DNA of 64,000 nucleotides from Coriobacteriales bacterium (GTDB lineage: Bacteria > Actinomycetota > Coriobacteriia > Coriobacteriales > UBA8131): positions 62,001 to 126,000 of the forward strand of contig JAITDU010000048.1 in the NCBI GenBank assembly GCA_031282405.1. Direction: 5' to 3'. The position numbers and the translations under genes were made by a program. A model generated the notes under the pieces. The model was not told the origin of the DNA and made no database searches. It saw nothing but the letters and a program-made list of their open reading frames with translations. Position 1 is the stretch's first letter. Every line of letters begins with the position of its first letter. Of the stretch, positions 1 through 10,555 are shown piece by piece.

Positions 1-3000
1 CGGCCGATACGAGGCAATGTGGCCTTTTTGGGAGGACCCCTGCAATACCTCCCCGAGCTACGTAAACGCTTCGTTCTTACCTTGAACCTAGCGCCAGGGC
101 AGATCATCACACCCGATAACGCGCATCTGTTTGTGGCTACCGGTGCCGCTTTGGCCCAGGCCCACGAAGTCCAACGAGCGACCCACGCCCAAATGGGCGC
201 TCGTTCGGACAACACTGCTCCGAGCGAATCTTTATATCTAACGCTGCCGCAGATACGCTCTCGCCTTAGGAATCTGGGAGATGCCCAAGGCAGCGAAATC
301 GCCCGTCTGGAACCGCTGTTTGTCGACGAGGAGGACTACCGGAGCTTTTTACAAAGACACAATGAGGCCACGGTTCCCACGGCCTCTATCGATGATTATC
401 GCGGCAGGGCCTTTTTGGGTATTGATGCCGGTTCCACGACGTTTAAAATCGTACTCGTTGGTTCCAGCGGAGAATTACTATTACAATATTATACGAGTAA
501 TCAAGGCGATGTTCTGGCCACCGCCCAAGTGGCTCTTGCCTGGCTTTACGAACAGTTGCCCAAAGATCCCATCACCGACGAGGCGCTCGTTACGATAGGC
601 CACACAACGGTTACCGGTTATGGCGAGGGCCTTTTGCGAGAAGCTCTGCAATGCGACAGTGGCGAGATCGAGACCATCGCCCATCTACGCGGTGCTCAGG
701 AACTCTTGAGCGACGTCGAGTTTATCTTGGATATTGGGGGGCAGGACATGAAATGCCTTCGTGTCCACAATGGGGTTATCGACCACATCATGCTCAACGA
801 GGCCTGCAGCAGCGGTTGTGGTTCGTTCATCGAGAGCTTTGCGTTGTCGATGGGTATGAGTGTCAAGGAGTTCGCGGCCGGTGCCATCCAGGCAAAAAAC
901 CCCGTAGATCTGGGCAGCCGGTGTACGGTATTCATGAACTCGCGCGTCAAACAGGCTCAAAAGGAAGGCTCAACCGTCGGCGACATCTCGGCCGGACTGT
1001 CGTATTCTGTGATAAAAAACGCACTGTTCAAGGTAATCAAGCTGCGTGACCCCAAAGATGTGGGTGATAAGGTCATTGTCCAGGGCGGAACGTTTCTAAA
1101 CGACGCCGTGCTGCGCGCCTTTGAGTTATTGAGCGGTAAGACGGCCGTACGCCCAAACATCGCCGGTACCATGGGGGCCTTCGGCGCGGCGCTGCTGGCC
1201 AAGGATCGCTATGAGGCGGCGGCTGACCTAAACGGCCCGGAGCTTCTTTCTCCCGATGTCTCTGAAAACACATCCCGTGCCAAGTCGCCCAGTGTATCTG
1301 CTTTACTCTCTGCCGCTGAGCTGCGCGCCTTAAAGGTTACCCACAAAACCACGCGTTGCAAGGCCTGTTCCAACGCGTGTTTGCTTACCGTAAGCAGCTT
1401 TGGCATAAACCCCGAGACCGGACGCTCACGACGCTTTATCACCGGCAATCGCTGCGAAAAAGGCGTGGGCTTAAAGCCCACCCAGGCCGACCTGCCCAAC
1501 ATCTTTGCATACAAATATCAGCGGCTCTTTGCCGGCAGCGCACAAAACCCCTACCACCCCTTGAGTCCCGAGGATGCCCACAGACCGACTGTGGGTTTGC
1601 CCCGCGTGCTGAATATGTATGAGAACTACCCGTTTTGGTTTACCCTGTTCAAACAGTTGGGCTTTGCCACCGTGCTCAGCAGCGAGACAAACAAAGATAC
1701 CTATGAGGCCGGGCTGGAATCTATGCCCTCTGAGAGCGTCTGTTATCCGGCCAAGCTGGCACACGGTCATATCATGGAATTGCTGCGACCTCAGACGGGG
1801 GTAGACCTTGTCTTTATGCCCTGTATCCGCCATGAGCGCCAAGAGGATCCCGGGGCACCTAATCACTTTAACTGTCCTATAGTCGTAAGTTATCCCGAGG
1901 TCATCAAGCTCAATGTAGACGAAATCGGCCAGCCCGATACAAAGGCGGTGTTCCTCAATCCGTTTTTGCCGTACGACAGCCGCGAGCTTTTGCCCAAGCG
2001 CCTGCACAACATGCTGGCAAAGTTCTGGCAGGAGCACCCCGATGCCAAGGGCTCGCCTCCCACACGGGCCGAGATCGAGCAGGCCGTAGCGGCAGCTTGG
2101 GAGGAGGATGAGCGTTTTAAGACCGACATCCAAACAGAGGGCCAGCGGGTTTTAGATTGGATGCAGGCCACGAATACCCACGGCATCGTGCTGGCCGGAC
2201 GTCCTTATCACCTTGACCCCGAGATCAATCATGCCATACCGGAACTGCTTGCCGGCTTTGGCATGGCTGTACTTACCGAGGATTCGGTCTCGCACCTTAT
2301 CAAGCCCGAGCGCCCCCTGCGCGTCGTGGATCAATGGATGTACCATACCCGACTGTATGCGGCAGCCAAGCTCGTCACGACCCGCCCCGACCTGGATCTG
2401 ATACAGTTGAACAGTTTTGGGTGTGGCCTGGATGCCATCACTACCGATCAGGTACAGGAGATACTGGAACCGGCCGGCAAGATTTATACCGTGTTAAAAA
2501 TTGATGAGATATCCAATCTTGGGGCGGCGCGTATCCGTGTGCGCTCGTTGTTGGCAGCGCTGCAAGATCAAGGCGTGGTCGGACAGAATGGACAAAGAGA
2601 ATACACGGGTCAACGGGGGCATAGTGAGAGCAATTTGGCTTGTCGGTCTCGGCCTGGTGACACGGGCCTGTCGACGGCATGTGCCAAGCCGCAGTTCACC
2701 GAAGCGATGAAAGCTCAGCGCTATACGATACTGGCGCCCCAGATGGCGCCGATCCACTTTAGCCTGCTTAAAAGTGTCTTCGACTTTGGCGGCTATAACC
2801 TGGAGCTTTTACCCTCGGTCGACCAAGGTGCCGTGGAGGCCGGACTCAAATACGCCAATAATGACGTGTGCTATCCTTCGATACTGGTAACAGGTCAGGT
2901 CATGGAGGCCGTTACCTCCGGCAAATATGACCTGGACAAGACCGCGGTCATCATCACCCAAACCGGTGGCGGTTGTAGAGCCACAAACTACATCGGTCTG

Positions 3001-3942
3001 ATCCGCAAAGCGCTCAAACAGGTCGGTGCCGAACAGATCCCCGTCATCGGGTTAAGTTTTCATAAGGGGTTGGGCGAGACGAACCCCGGTTTTAAGGTCA
3101 CACCGGATCTGCTGCGTCGGGCAGCTTACGCCTTTTTCTACGGCGACCTTTTGATGCAATGCCTGTATCGCACACGACCTTACGAAGCCGTACACGGCTC
3201 AGCAGAGCAGGCCTTTGAACGCTGGATGGCTGTATGTCGCGAACAGATCTGCTCCAAGGTCAACCGACGAATATTCAACCGCACCGCCCGAAAAATTGTT
3301 AAAGAATTTGACAATTTAGAACTTGTCGGTGAGGGACAAAAGCCTCGCGTCGGAGTCGTCGGCGAGATACTGGTCAAGTTCCACCCTACCGCGAACAACG
3401 GCATCGTCGACCTTATCGAATCCGAGGGTTGCGAATGTGTGGTACCCGGCCTCACTGAGTTTTTCCTGTTTGGCATCAGTGGCGGCATCTGGCAACACCG
3501 CGAACTCACCAAGCCGCTCAAAAGCGAACTGGGCACCCGGGCCTCGTTAGCGATGATCCGGCTGTGGCGGGCCCCGTTAAACCGTACGTTGCGCAAATCG
3601 CGGCGCTTTTCTCCCCCGGCAAACATCTATGAACTCGCTGAATATGCCCGCGAGATATTGAGTCTGTGCAACTCCATGGGAGAAGGCTGGCTCTTGACTG
3701 CAGAAATGGTAGAGCTAATCAAAAGCGGCGCCCCAAACATCGTCTGTACCCAGCCCTTTGCCTGTCTGCCCAACCATGTTACCGGCAAGGGGGTCATCAA
3801 GGAGTTGCGACGGCGCTATCGGCACAGCAACATCGTAGCGGTGGACTATGATCCCGGCGCCAGCGAGGTCAACCAACTCAATCGTATCAAGCTGATGATC
3901 AGTGTGGCAAAGGCAAATTTTGCCACGCAACAGTCAGCATGA
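1..3942 (+). CDS. 2-hydroxyacyl-CoA dehydratase activase / dehydratase-like fusion protein, 5'-truncated by the window edge
   Basis: The frame is open from base 1; a GTG at 19 is internal, because the residues before it continue the family pattern RPIRGNVAFLGGPL. Seen: a BadF/BadG-type ATPase domain with phosphate motif GIDAGSTTFKIVL (about nt 418-456), GGQDMK (about 739-756) and CSSGCGSF (about 802-828); a cysteine cluster RCKACSNAC (about 1354-1380); a DUF2229-like segment from about nt 1580; and a dehydratase D-component-like C-terminal part (about nt 2720-3930) with NNDVCYPS. Known: such 1400-residue proteins carry two activase modules followed by dehydratase-like modules and an iron-sulfur cluster, and belong to ATP-driven radical dehydration or to unassigned ATPase families in anaerobes. 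Inferred: a second activase copy lies upstream, outside the window. The substrate cannot be read from sequence. The gene ends with TGA at 3942. Confidence 0.85.
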   Translation, partial: RPIRGNVAFLGGPLQYLPELRKRFVLTLNLAPGQIITPDNAHLFVATGAALAQAHEVQRATHAQMGARSDNTAPSESLYLTLPQIRSRLRNLGDAQGSEIARLEPLFVDEEDYRSFLQRHNEATVPTASIDDYRGRAFLGIDAGSTTFKIVLVGSSGELLLQYYTSNQGDVLATAQVALAWLYEQLPKDPITDEALVTIGHTTVTGYGEGLLREALQCDSGEIETIAHLRGAQELLSDVEFILDIGGQDMKCLRVHNGVIDHIMLNEACSSGCGSFIESFALSMGMSVKEFAAGAIQAKNPVDLGSRCTVFMNSRVKQAQKEGSTVGDISAGLSYSVIKNALFKVIKLRDPKDVGDKVIVQGGTFLNDAVLRAFELLSGKTAVRPNIAGTMGAFGAALLAKDRYEAAADLNGPELLSPDVSENTSRAKSPSVSALLSAAELRALKVTHKTTRCKACSNACLLTVSSFGINPETGRSRRFITGNRCEKGVGLKPTQADLPNIFAYKYQRLFAGSAQNPYHPLSPEDAHRPTVGLPRVLNMYENYPFWFTLFKQLGFATVLSSETNKDTYEAGLESMPSESVCYPAKLAHGHIMELLRPQTGVDLVFMPCIRHERQEDPGAPNHFNCPIVVSYPEVIKLNVDEIGQPDTKAVFLNPFLPYDSRELLPKRLHNMLAKFWQEHPDAKGSPPTRAEIEQAVAAAWEEDERFKTDIQTEGQRVLDWMQATNTHGIVLAGRPYHLDPEINHAIPELLAGFGMAVLTEDSVSHLIKPERPLRVVDQWMYHTRLYAAAKLVTTRPDLDLIQLNSFGCGLDAITTDQVQEILEPAGKIYTVLKIDEISNLGAARIRVRSLLAALQDQGVVGQNGQREYTGQRGHSESNLACRSRPGDTGLSTACAKPQFTEAMKAQRYTILAPQMAPIHFSLLKSVFDFGGYNLELLPSVDQGAVEAGLKYANNDVCYPSILVTGQVMEAVTSGKYDLDKTAVIITQTGGGCRATNYIGLIRKALKQVGAEQIPVIGLSFHKGLGETNPGFKVTPDLLRRAAYAFFYGDLLMQCLYRTRPYEAVHGSAEQAFERWMAVCREQICSKVNRRIFNRTARKIVKEFDNLELVGEGQKPRVGVVGEILVKFHPTANNGIVDLIESEGCECVVPGLTEFFLFGISGGIWQHRELTKPLKSELGTRASLAMIRLWRAPLNRTLRKSRRFSPPANIYELAEYAREILSLCNSMGEGWLLTAEMVELIKSGAPNIVCTQPFACLPNHVTGKGVIKELRRRYRHSNIVAVDYDPGASEVNQLNRIKLMISVAKANFATQQSA

Positions 3943-4027
3943 GCGAAGGGTGTCTTGAGTCAAGATAAAGAAGTGCCGCGTTATATCCGCGCTGTTTATG
4001 GGATAATTCTGGTCAGACGAACCTGAT

Positions 4028-7000
4028 ATGAGAGACCAGATGCCAAACGATACCGACTCAGCCCACAGCATGACCGCTGTCGACACAGCCCTTGCCCAAC
4101 TCAATGCCGAGCAAAGATTGGCAGTAGAAACCCTGGATGGACCGGTGTTGGTAGTGGCCGGTCCGGGCACCGGCAAAACCCAACTATTGAGCCTGCGTGT
4201 GGTTACTATCCTGCGCAATCGCGATGTCTTGCCTAAGAATATCCTCTGTCTGACCTATACGAACGCCGGTGTCGAAGCCATGACGAAACGCCTGGCCGGT
4301 TTTATCGGTCGCGACGCCTATGGCGTGCGCATAGCCACCTTTCATAGCTTTGCCGAGGCCATCTTCAACGAGTACCCTCAATTTTTTGAGCGCAGCGCCT
4401 TGGACAGCGCCATAACAGCGCTACAAATTGATACCATAATTGCTAAATTTTTAGACAGTTTATCGATCAGCGACCCACTTTATCAGGCACCACAGATGGG
4501 AGTCAACCGCAATCTCAAGGCCGTCGTCAGTTTCATATCCAGTTTCAAGCGATCCGGTCTGACAGTCGAGCAGCTGGAGAATATACTCAATCAGAACCGG
4601 GAAGCCTGCGCCTACATTGCCGCAGATCCCCGGATCAAAGAACTCATTAACACGAATATGAACCTGGGTAAAACCGAGAAATTGGCACTGTGCGCGCAAC
4701 TGCAAGACACCATCGCCGAGATAGCAAGTGCGGCACCACAAAAACTGACGCAGCCGCTGGTTGCGACTCCCGGCATCTATATACCCTTGATAACGTACTT
4801 TGCCCGAGAGTTTGGCAACGAGCCGTTATGCGATGATCTTAGTTCACGCGGCAGCACTGCCCGGCTGAGCGAACTCAAACGGGCATTTTTCAAAAAGGAT
4901 GCCTCCGGTCATCTGGTACTCAAGGCCCACGACGAAGCCGAGCGGATGTTGTCGATGCTGGCCCTCTACAGTCGTTATCAGCAGCATCTGAGCGAACATC
5001 ATAAGCACGACTTTGACGACATGATCCTCGACGCTATCTTTGCTATAGAGCATCATCCGGAGTTACGCCATCAGCTTATCGACACCTATCAATACCTCTT
5101 GGTTGACGAGTTCCAGGATACCAACGGTTCACAAATGCGGCTGCTCGACTTGATATGTGGCTTTACGAATGAGGGAGAAGTGCCGGGTGGCGAAGTGCCG
5201 GGTGGCGGCGTTTCTGCCGCGGGCACTGACGACACTACTGACAGCAGGCTTCTTCCCAATATCATGGTAGTTGGCGATGACGATCAGGCCATCATGCGCT
5301 TCCAGGGGGCCAGTGTGGAGTATATCAACCAGTTCGAGAACCACTACAAACCGGGCAGCGTCAAACGTATTGTACTCAAACAGAATTACCGTTCCACACC
5401 AGCGATAGTCAATCTGGCTGGCACGGTTGTAAACCAGATAAGCAACCGCTCGGCAGCAAGCAGACAGGAAAAACAGCTCGTGGCCGCCAAAACAGGCAAC
5501 GCGGACCGCAACTCGCACAGTGCGATCAACGCTCCGGACAACGCAGGCGTGAGACAAGATGGCACAAACGCTGAACAAGACGGCTCAAGCGTTGAGCCTT
5601 TGGATTTGGTAGCTCGGATTTATCCCAACAAAGATTTACAGTATTTTGAGGTGGCCCGGGATATTGCGCAGCTTCTGGATGCCGGATTCCTTGCGCAGGC
5701 CGCCGACCCTGCCACCGCACTGGCGATCGTCGCCTCGCGCCACGTGAGCCTGACGGCGATGATACCTTATCTTAACCACTTTGGCGTACCCTTTGAATAT
5801 GTGCGCCGCTCCAGTCTGGCCCATGTGGCCTCGGCACAGACGTTGTTCGCCTGTATGCGCTTTGCGGCTGCCGTGTCGCGCGCGCGCTTTGATTACGCAC
5901 AGCAGTACCTGCCACAGATACTGGCGGCACCGGAGTTTGGCATACCTGCCGTGGATTTTTTGCGCTTTGCCCTGGCGGTCAGGGCAACAAAGAAAAGCTG
6001 GCTGGAGGCATTGCTGTTTTGCAGTCAACACAAAAGGCGAGAAAAATCCCCAGCCGGACAGGCCGGGCAAACCATGCAAGCCGAGCAGGTCAAACAGGTC
6101 AAACAGGCCGAGCAAGCCGTACAGACTGAACCGAATAAGCAGGCCGAACAAGAACTGATAGCCAGCGCCGGCCCAGCACTGATGACCCTGTTTGCCTATG
6201 TGCAGGATACGGCGGCCAAAGCTGCCAGCCAAACGCTGAGAGATGCCCTGCTCACCCTGGCAAAACCACTGATCGCGCATTACGATGCTATGAGCAAAAA
6301 CGATCCTTACGCGCTCATGGAACTGAACTACAGTCTGGCCGCTCTGCTCAAGTTTGCCACAGAGGAGCGGGGCGAGCCAGGCTCTCTGGGACCTTCGTCA
6401 CGCCTGGCCGATCTTGTAGAACTGTTGGATCAAGCTGAGCGTTACGACTATAAGATCGACATTGCCATCCCGCTGGCTCAAAGCGATGCCATCACCCTTT
6501 GCAGCGCTCATGGCTCAAAAGGCCTGGAGTTTGACAAGGTCTATCTTATCGATGCCGACCAACGGACCTGGCACAACAAGGAATCCGGCGAGGCCATATC
6601 AGCCTCCAATCTGCTGTTTGGCACCAGCAAGGATGCCAATGACACACGCCGGCTTTTGTACGTAGCGCTCTCGCGCGCCCGGTACCAGATTCAGGCATCT
6701 ACCGGCGGCAGTGACATCGTCGGCGAGCTTTTGGACAGCTATGAACAAGAGCGGGTCAAACCGGACGCACAGGAAAGCGCCATTCAGGCACAGGTAGACT
6801 GGCAGCAAAGCTATTATCCCCAAAATCCCGATCTGCTCACCCTGTTCAAGCCCATCTTGAACAAACTCAGGCTCTCGCCATCGCTGCTGAACAGCTTTGT
6901 CGCCTACGATCCGGCGCGCCATGACCACCGCGACTTCATCCTGGACCGGGTAGTACGCCTACCTGAGCGTCCCTCAGTTGCGCGGGAGTTTGGCACACTC

Positions 7001-7723
7001 ATGCACCAGTTCATGGAAGATTATATCAACCGGGTGCTTAAGGCCGGGTCCTTGAGCCTGGAACACCTAAAGGCGCGTACGCTCGCGCGGCTGAATGGTC
7101 TGGATCTGGGCAAAGAGGATAAGCGGCAGATGGAAGAGCGTCTTGATGCCGTCATCGCACAGTTTTTGCCGCACTTTTGCGAATTGATCCGTGGCGAGCT
7201 AAGATCTGAGCAGTGGTTTTCCACTGAGTTAGACGGCGTGCCCGTAACAGGCAAAAGCGATCTGTTGGAGTTCGACCGTGCTCATAAGCGGATCACTGTC
7301 TATGATTTCAAAACCGGTAAACCGGGAGATAAGACCGCCGGATACACCCGTCAGCTCCAATTCTACAAGCTACTTATCGAGAACCTGCCCGAGTATGACG
7401 GATATACCGTGACTGCCGGCGCGGACCTGTTCATTGAGCCGATCAAAGCCTACAATTGGCAGATAGCGCCGGTGGAGTATACTCCCATTGGCACTGAAGA
7501 GCTTGAGCATCTGCGTTGGCTGATCAAAGCGGTTTGGGCTCGACTGCAAAGCGGACACTTCGACACCTCGGGCTTTGAAGATTCGCCGCACAAAGCCGCG
7601 GTTTTATCGGGCAACACGAAGAGCAACGGCGAGCCCAAAACACCCAAGAAGTCAGAACTACAGGCGGCTTTTGAACAATGGTTGATAGACGAATACCGAA
7701 GGGTGATTATTGACAATGACTGA
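4028..7723 (+). CDS. UvrD/PcrA-type superfamily 1 helicase fused to a PD-(D/E)XK nuclease
   Basis: A 1231-aa DNA repair helicase. Motifs in order: Walker A GPGTGKTQ (about nt 4158-4182), Walker B LVDEFQDTN (about 5099-5125), motif III VVGDDDQAI (about 5269-5295), motif IV QNYRST, motif V SAHGSKGLEFDKVYL (about 6505-6550), motif VI YVALSRARY. The last 270 residues form a RecB-family nuclease with GxxxH (GTLMHQF), GKSDLLE and YDFKTGK. Helicase-nuclease fusions of this type (AddA, RecB, AdnA/B) process double-strand breaks; no partner subunit is visible here. Two low-complexity inserts are unusual: a GEVPGG repeat between motifs II and III (about 5175-5215) and a Q/E/K-rich stretch (about 6055-6150). 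ATG 4028 or ATG 4040 could be the start; neither has a strong ribosome binding site. It overlaps the next gene by 8 nt. Confidence 0.88.
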   Translation: MRDQMPNDTDSAHSMTAVDTALAQLNAEQRLAVETLDGPVLVVAGPGTGKTQLLSLRVVTILRNRDVLPKNILCLTYTNAGVEAMTKRLAGFIGRDAYGVRIATFHSFAEAIFNEYPQFFERSALDSAITALQIDTIIAKFLDSLSISDPLYQAPQMGVNRNLKAVVSFISSFKRSGLTVEQLENILNQNREACAYIAADPRIKELINTNMNLGKTEKLALCAQLQDTIAEIASAAPQKLTQPLVATPGIYIPLITYFAREFGNEPLCDDLSSRGSTARLSELKRAFFKKDASGHLVLKAHDEAERMLSMLALYSRYQQHLSEHHKHDFDDMILDAIFAIEHHPELRHQLIDTYQYLLVDEFQDTNGSQMRLLDLICGFTNEGEVPGGEVPGGGVSAAGTDDTTDSRLLPNIMVVGDDDQAIMRFQGASVEYINQFENHYKPGSVKRIVLKQNYRSTPAIVNLAGTVVNQISNRSAASRQEKQLVAAKTGNADRNSHSAINAPDNAGVRQDGTNAEQDGSSVEPLDLVARIYPNKDLQYFEVARDIAQLLDAGFLAQAADPATALAIVASRHVSLTAMIPYLNHFGVPFEYVRRSSLAHVASAQTLFACMRFAAAVSRARFDYAQQYLPQILAAPEFGIPAVDFLRFALAVRATKKSWLEALLFCSQHKRREKSPAGQAGQTMQAEQVKQVKQAEQAVQTEPNKQAEQELIASAGPALMTLFAYVQDTAAKAASQTLRDALLTLAKPLIAHYDAMSKNDPYALMELNYSLAALLKFATEERGEPGSLGPSSRLADLVELLDQAERYDYKIDIAIPLAQSDAITLCSAHGSKGLEFDKVYLIDADQRTWHNKESGEAISASNLLFGTSKDANDTRRLLYVALSRARYQIQASTGGSDIVGELLDSYEQERVKPDAQESAIQAQVDWQQSYYPQNPDLLTLFKPILNKLRLSPSLLNSFVAYDPARHDHRDFILDRVVRLPERPSVAREFGTLMHQFMEDYINRVLKAGSLSLEHLKARTLARLNGLDLGKEDKRQMEERLDAVIAQFLPHFCELIRGELRSEQWFSTELDGVPVTGKSDLLEFDRAHKRITVYDFKTGKPGDKTAGYTRQLQFYKLLIENLPEYDGYTVTAGADLFIEPIKAYNWQIAPVEYTPIGTEELEHLRWLIKAVWARLQSGHFDTSGFEDSPHKAAVLSGNTKSNGEPKTPKKSELQAAFEQWLIDEYRRVIIDND

Positions 7724-8702
7724 TGAACACGTCGCTGATTTGGCACAAAGTGGGATTGTGTTTGACGACGCGGGCCTCGTACCCATTGCCGAGCGTGTGC
7801 GCAAGGCTGTGGAGTATATAGATGAGCAGCTGCGCACTGCTGCTGCGACCGAGCACTTCTCGCCTCGCATCGCTCTTATCACCGGCTCGGGGCTGAGTAA
7901 GCTGGCGCAAAGCATCGATGTAGTAGTTTCTTTGGACTATGCCGCAATTCCGTATTTTCCCAGGACCGGCATGCGTGGTCACCCCGGCAAGCTGCTGTTT
8001 GGTGTCCTGTCCGGTCAGCAGGTGGTGTGTTTCCAGGGCCGACTGCATACCTACGAGGGACACTCAGCATTGATGACGGCTTTCCCGGTGCTGGTTGCCC
8101 GCGTTTTGGGCGCACAAACAGTGATCATAACCAATGCCGCCGGCGCGATCAACACCGAGTTTGACGTCGGGCAGATTATGTTGATAAACGATCATATTAA
8201 CTTATCCGGCCAAAATCCCATCCACTTTAACGATGTCTGGGGATTAGGCGATGTATTTAAGGCGAGCAGAGAGGCGAACAGAGCTGCCTTCAATATTGAC
8301 GCTGCTCATACGTCGACTGTTCCCAATCTTGACATGACCTTTGCCTACACGCCGGCTTTGCGCGAGACGGCTTTACAGGTAGCCGCCGAAGAGGGCATCA
8401 TCTTACAACAGGGAGTTTATGTAGGGGTCCGCGGTGCCAGTTTTGAGACCCCGGCCGAGATACGGGCCTTTCGTATCCTGGGCGCCGATGCCGTAGGCAT
8501 GTCCAGTGTCCATGAAACAACCACGGCGGTGTATCTGGGCATGCATGTACTGGGGCTCTCGTTGCTCACAAATATGGCGGCAGGTACTACAAAGGCGGCC
8601 ATCAGTCCCGACGACATCATGAACATCTCTACAGCCAGCACCGCCATGCTCACAACTCTGGTCGAGCGGGTCATCGCCCGACACCTCTCGCCAATTCTGT
8701 AA
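7716..8702 (+). CDS. punA: purine nucleoside phosphorylase (trimeric PNP/MTAP family)
   Basis: 328 aa; phosphorolysis of purine (deoxy)nucleosides in the cytoplasm for salvage. Family motifs seen: ITGSGLSKLA (phosphate loop), RTGMRGHPGKL, FQGRLHTYEGHS, TNAAGAIN, GVRGASFETPAEIRAFRILGADAVGMSS and SLLTNMAAG with the base-contacting Asn. Within GMSSVHE the usual VPE is VHE. About 45 extra N-terminal residues precede the conserved core, making it longer than the usual 270-280 aa. ATG 7716 lies inside the helicase end (helicase stop TGA 7721-7723); an AAGGGTG at 7699-7705 sits 10 nt upstream. A TTG at 7710 in the same frame is an alternative start. The overlap implies translational coupling with the helicase. 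Confidence 0.92.
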   Translation: MTDEHVADLAQSGIVFDDAGLVPIAERVRKAVEYIDEQLRTAAATEHFSPRIALITGSGLSKLAQSIDVVVSLDYAAIPYFPRTGMRGHPGKLLFGVLSGQQVVCFQGRLHTYEGHSALMTAFPVLVARVLGAQTVIITNAAGAINTEFDVGQIMLINDHINLSGQNPIHFNDVWGLGDVFKASREANRAAFNIDAAHTSTVPNLDMTFAYTPALRETALQVAAEEGIILQQGVYVGVRGASFETPAEIRAFRILGADAVGMSSVHETTTAVYLGMHVLGLSLLTNMAAGTTKAAISPDDIMNISTASTAMLTTLVERVIARHLSPIL

Positions 8703-8866
8703 ATTTTGTGGAGATTTTAATGCGTGGGTCACACTCAAAGACATTAAGTGGTACATTGATAGGAAACTTTTTTTGTGTGGCAAAATGCGCTGAGGAAGAC
8801 ACCAGGCCACTGTGAGAAACGCCACCGCAAGACAAAAGGCCACTGTACGATACCGAGGAGGTTATC

Positions 8867-10435
8867 ATGGCAAAATCGAAAGATGACAAACCCCAGGGCC
8901 CTGCTCCACTCAAAACGCCCGAAACCGACCATAAGCTCACTACTGCTGCAGGAGCGCCGGTGCCTAACAACACCGACGTGATGACCGCAGGCAAGCTTGG
9001 GCCGGTGCTCTTGCAGGATGTCTGGCATCTGGAGAAGATGGCACACTTTACCCGCGAAAACATTCCCGAGCGACGCATGCACGCTAAGGGCTCCGGCGCC
9101 TTTGGCACCTTTACGGTCACACACGACATCAGCGCGTACACCTGTGCCAGTGTCTTTGAAGGCGTGGGAAAGCAGACCCCCGTATTTGTGCGTTTTTCTA
9201 CCGTGGCCGGTGAGCGAGGCGCTGCTGACGCCGAGCGCGACATTCGTGGTTTTGCCACGAAGTTTTACACCGACCAGGGCAACTGGGATCTTGTGGGTAA
9301 CAACACGCCGGTGTTTTTCATCCGCGACCCACACAAGTTCTCTGACCTCAATCGCGCGGTGCACCGCGACCCCAAGACCAACCTGCGCAGCGCACAGAAC
9401 AATTGGGATTTCTGGAGTTGCCTGCCCGAGGCTATTCATCAAGTCACCATTGTGATGAGCGACCGTGGCATCCCGGTAGGCTATCGCAATATGCATGGTT
9501 TTGGCAGCCACACCTTCTCATTTATCAACAAGGACAAAAAACGTGTCTGGTGTAAGTTCCACTGGGTGTGCCAACAGGGAATCAAGAACTACAGCGACGC
9601 CGAGGCCGCAGAGGTCGTGGCACACGACCGCGAGAGCTCCCAGACCGATCTGTTCAACGCCATTGAAGCGGGCGATTTTCCCACATGGGAACTCAACGTC
9701 CAGATAATGACCGAGGAACAGGCACAAAAACACCCCGAAAGTCCCTTTGATATTACGAAGGTCTGGAAGCACGGCGATTATCCACTGATGCCGGTGGGCA
9801 CACTGGAGCTCAATCGTAACCCCGAGAACTACTTTGTCGATGTCGAGCAGGCGGCGTTCAATCCGGCTAACGTGGTTCCGGGCATTAGCTACTCGCCCGA
9901 CAAACTTTTGCAGGGCCGTCTGTTTGCTTACGGTGATGCCCACCGCTACCGCCTGGGTGTGAACAACGACCTGATTCCGGTAAACAGACCTTTGGTGCCT
10001 ACACATTCGTATCACCGTGACGGCCAGATGCGTGTTGATGCCAACTACGGAGCTGCGGCCGGTTATACGCCAAATTCTGTTGGTGAATGGGTTGAGCAGA
10101 CTGAATTTGCCGGTACAATAGATCCGCCTTTGCCGCTGGATGGCGCAGCTGACCGCTACAGCCCCTATATTGATGATGATTGCTTCCACCAGCCGGGCGA
10201 TCTGTGGCGTCTGTTAACTTCAGAAAAGAAGCTTTTGCTCATTGATAACACCGCGCGCAATATTGAGCCGGTAACCCAAAACATCAAAGACCGACACGCC
10301 GCGCATTGCTATTTGTGCGACCCAGACTATGGTATGGCGATCGCCGAGGCTATTGGTGTGGAAACCACGTGGATGCAGGACCTAGCGGCGATGCCGCTCG
10401 ACGAACGATTGGCAGCTACAGTAACTAAACCATAG
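8867..10435 (+). CDS. katA: monofunctional haem catalase
   Basis: 522 aa, the length of small-subunit clade 3 catalases; decomposes hydrogen peroxide in the cytoplasm. Seen: distal His72 in [12 protein letters not shown], Asn145 in [11 protein letters not shown], and proximal haem ligand Tyr355 in [14 protein letters not shown]. The start is fixed by a strong GAGGAGGT eight bases ahead of ATG 8867. The 164-bp upstream gap separates it from the PNP gene, so it probably has its own promoter; TTGATA at 8756-8761 is a possible -35 box but no convincing -10 goes with it. The gap also contains two copies of AGGCCACTGT (8804 and 8837). It is a protective enzyme in what otherwise reads as an anaerobe. 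Confidence 0.96.
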   Translation: MAKSKDDKPQGPAPLKTPETDHKLTTAAGAPVPNNTDVMTAGKLGPVLLQDVWHLEKMAHFTRENIPERRMHAKGSGAFGTFTVTHDISAYTCASVFEGVGKQTPVFVRFSTVAGERGAADAERDIRGFATKFYTDQGNWDLVGNNTPVFFIRDPHKFSDLNRAVHRDPKTNLRSAQNNWDFWSCLPEAIHQVTIVMSDRGIPVGYRNMHGFGSHTFSFINKDKKRVWCKFHWVCQQGIKNYSDAEAAEVVAHDRESSQTDLFNAIEAGDFPTWELNVQIMTEEQAQKHPESPFDITKVWKHGDYPLMPVGTLELNRNPENYFVDVEQAAFNPANVVPGISYSPDKLLQGRLFAYGDAHRYRLGVNNDLIPVNRPLVPTHSYHRDGQMRVDANYGAAAGYTPNSVGEWVEQTEFAGTIDPPLPLDGAADRYSPYIDDDCFHQPGDLWRLLTSEKKLLLIDNTARNIEPVTQNIKDRHAAHCYLCDPDYGMAIAEAIGVETTWMQDLAAMPLDERLAATVTKP

Positions 10436-10478
10436 GAGATAATCAGACGATAGATAGATGATAGGTGGGCTGTCCGTA

Positions 10479-10513
10479 ATCGGAATGACCAGCACTACGC
10501 TGGCCATTCCGAT
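10479..10513 (+). terminator. strong hairpin after catalase, terminator-like
   Basis: The 15-nt arms 10479-10493 and 10499-10513 pair with a single mismatch around a 5-nt loop. There is no clear U-tract behind it, so it may be a weak terminator, an mRNA 3'-end stabiliser or an operator for the regulator that follows. Confidence 0.45.
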
Positions 10514-10555
10514 GGTGGCCTTGTAATAACTGAACGGCAAAAAGTGGGTGGGAAT

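Noticed and set aside
19-3942. GTG at 19 as the start of the first gene
   Set aside because: Residues encoded before it continue the conserved family sequence, so the gene is cut by the window edge.
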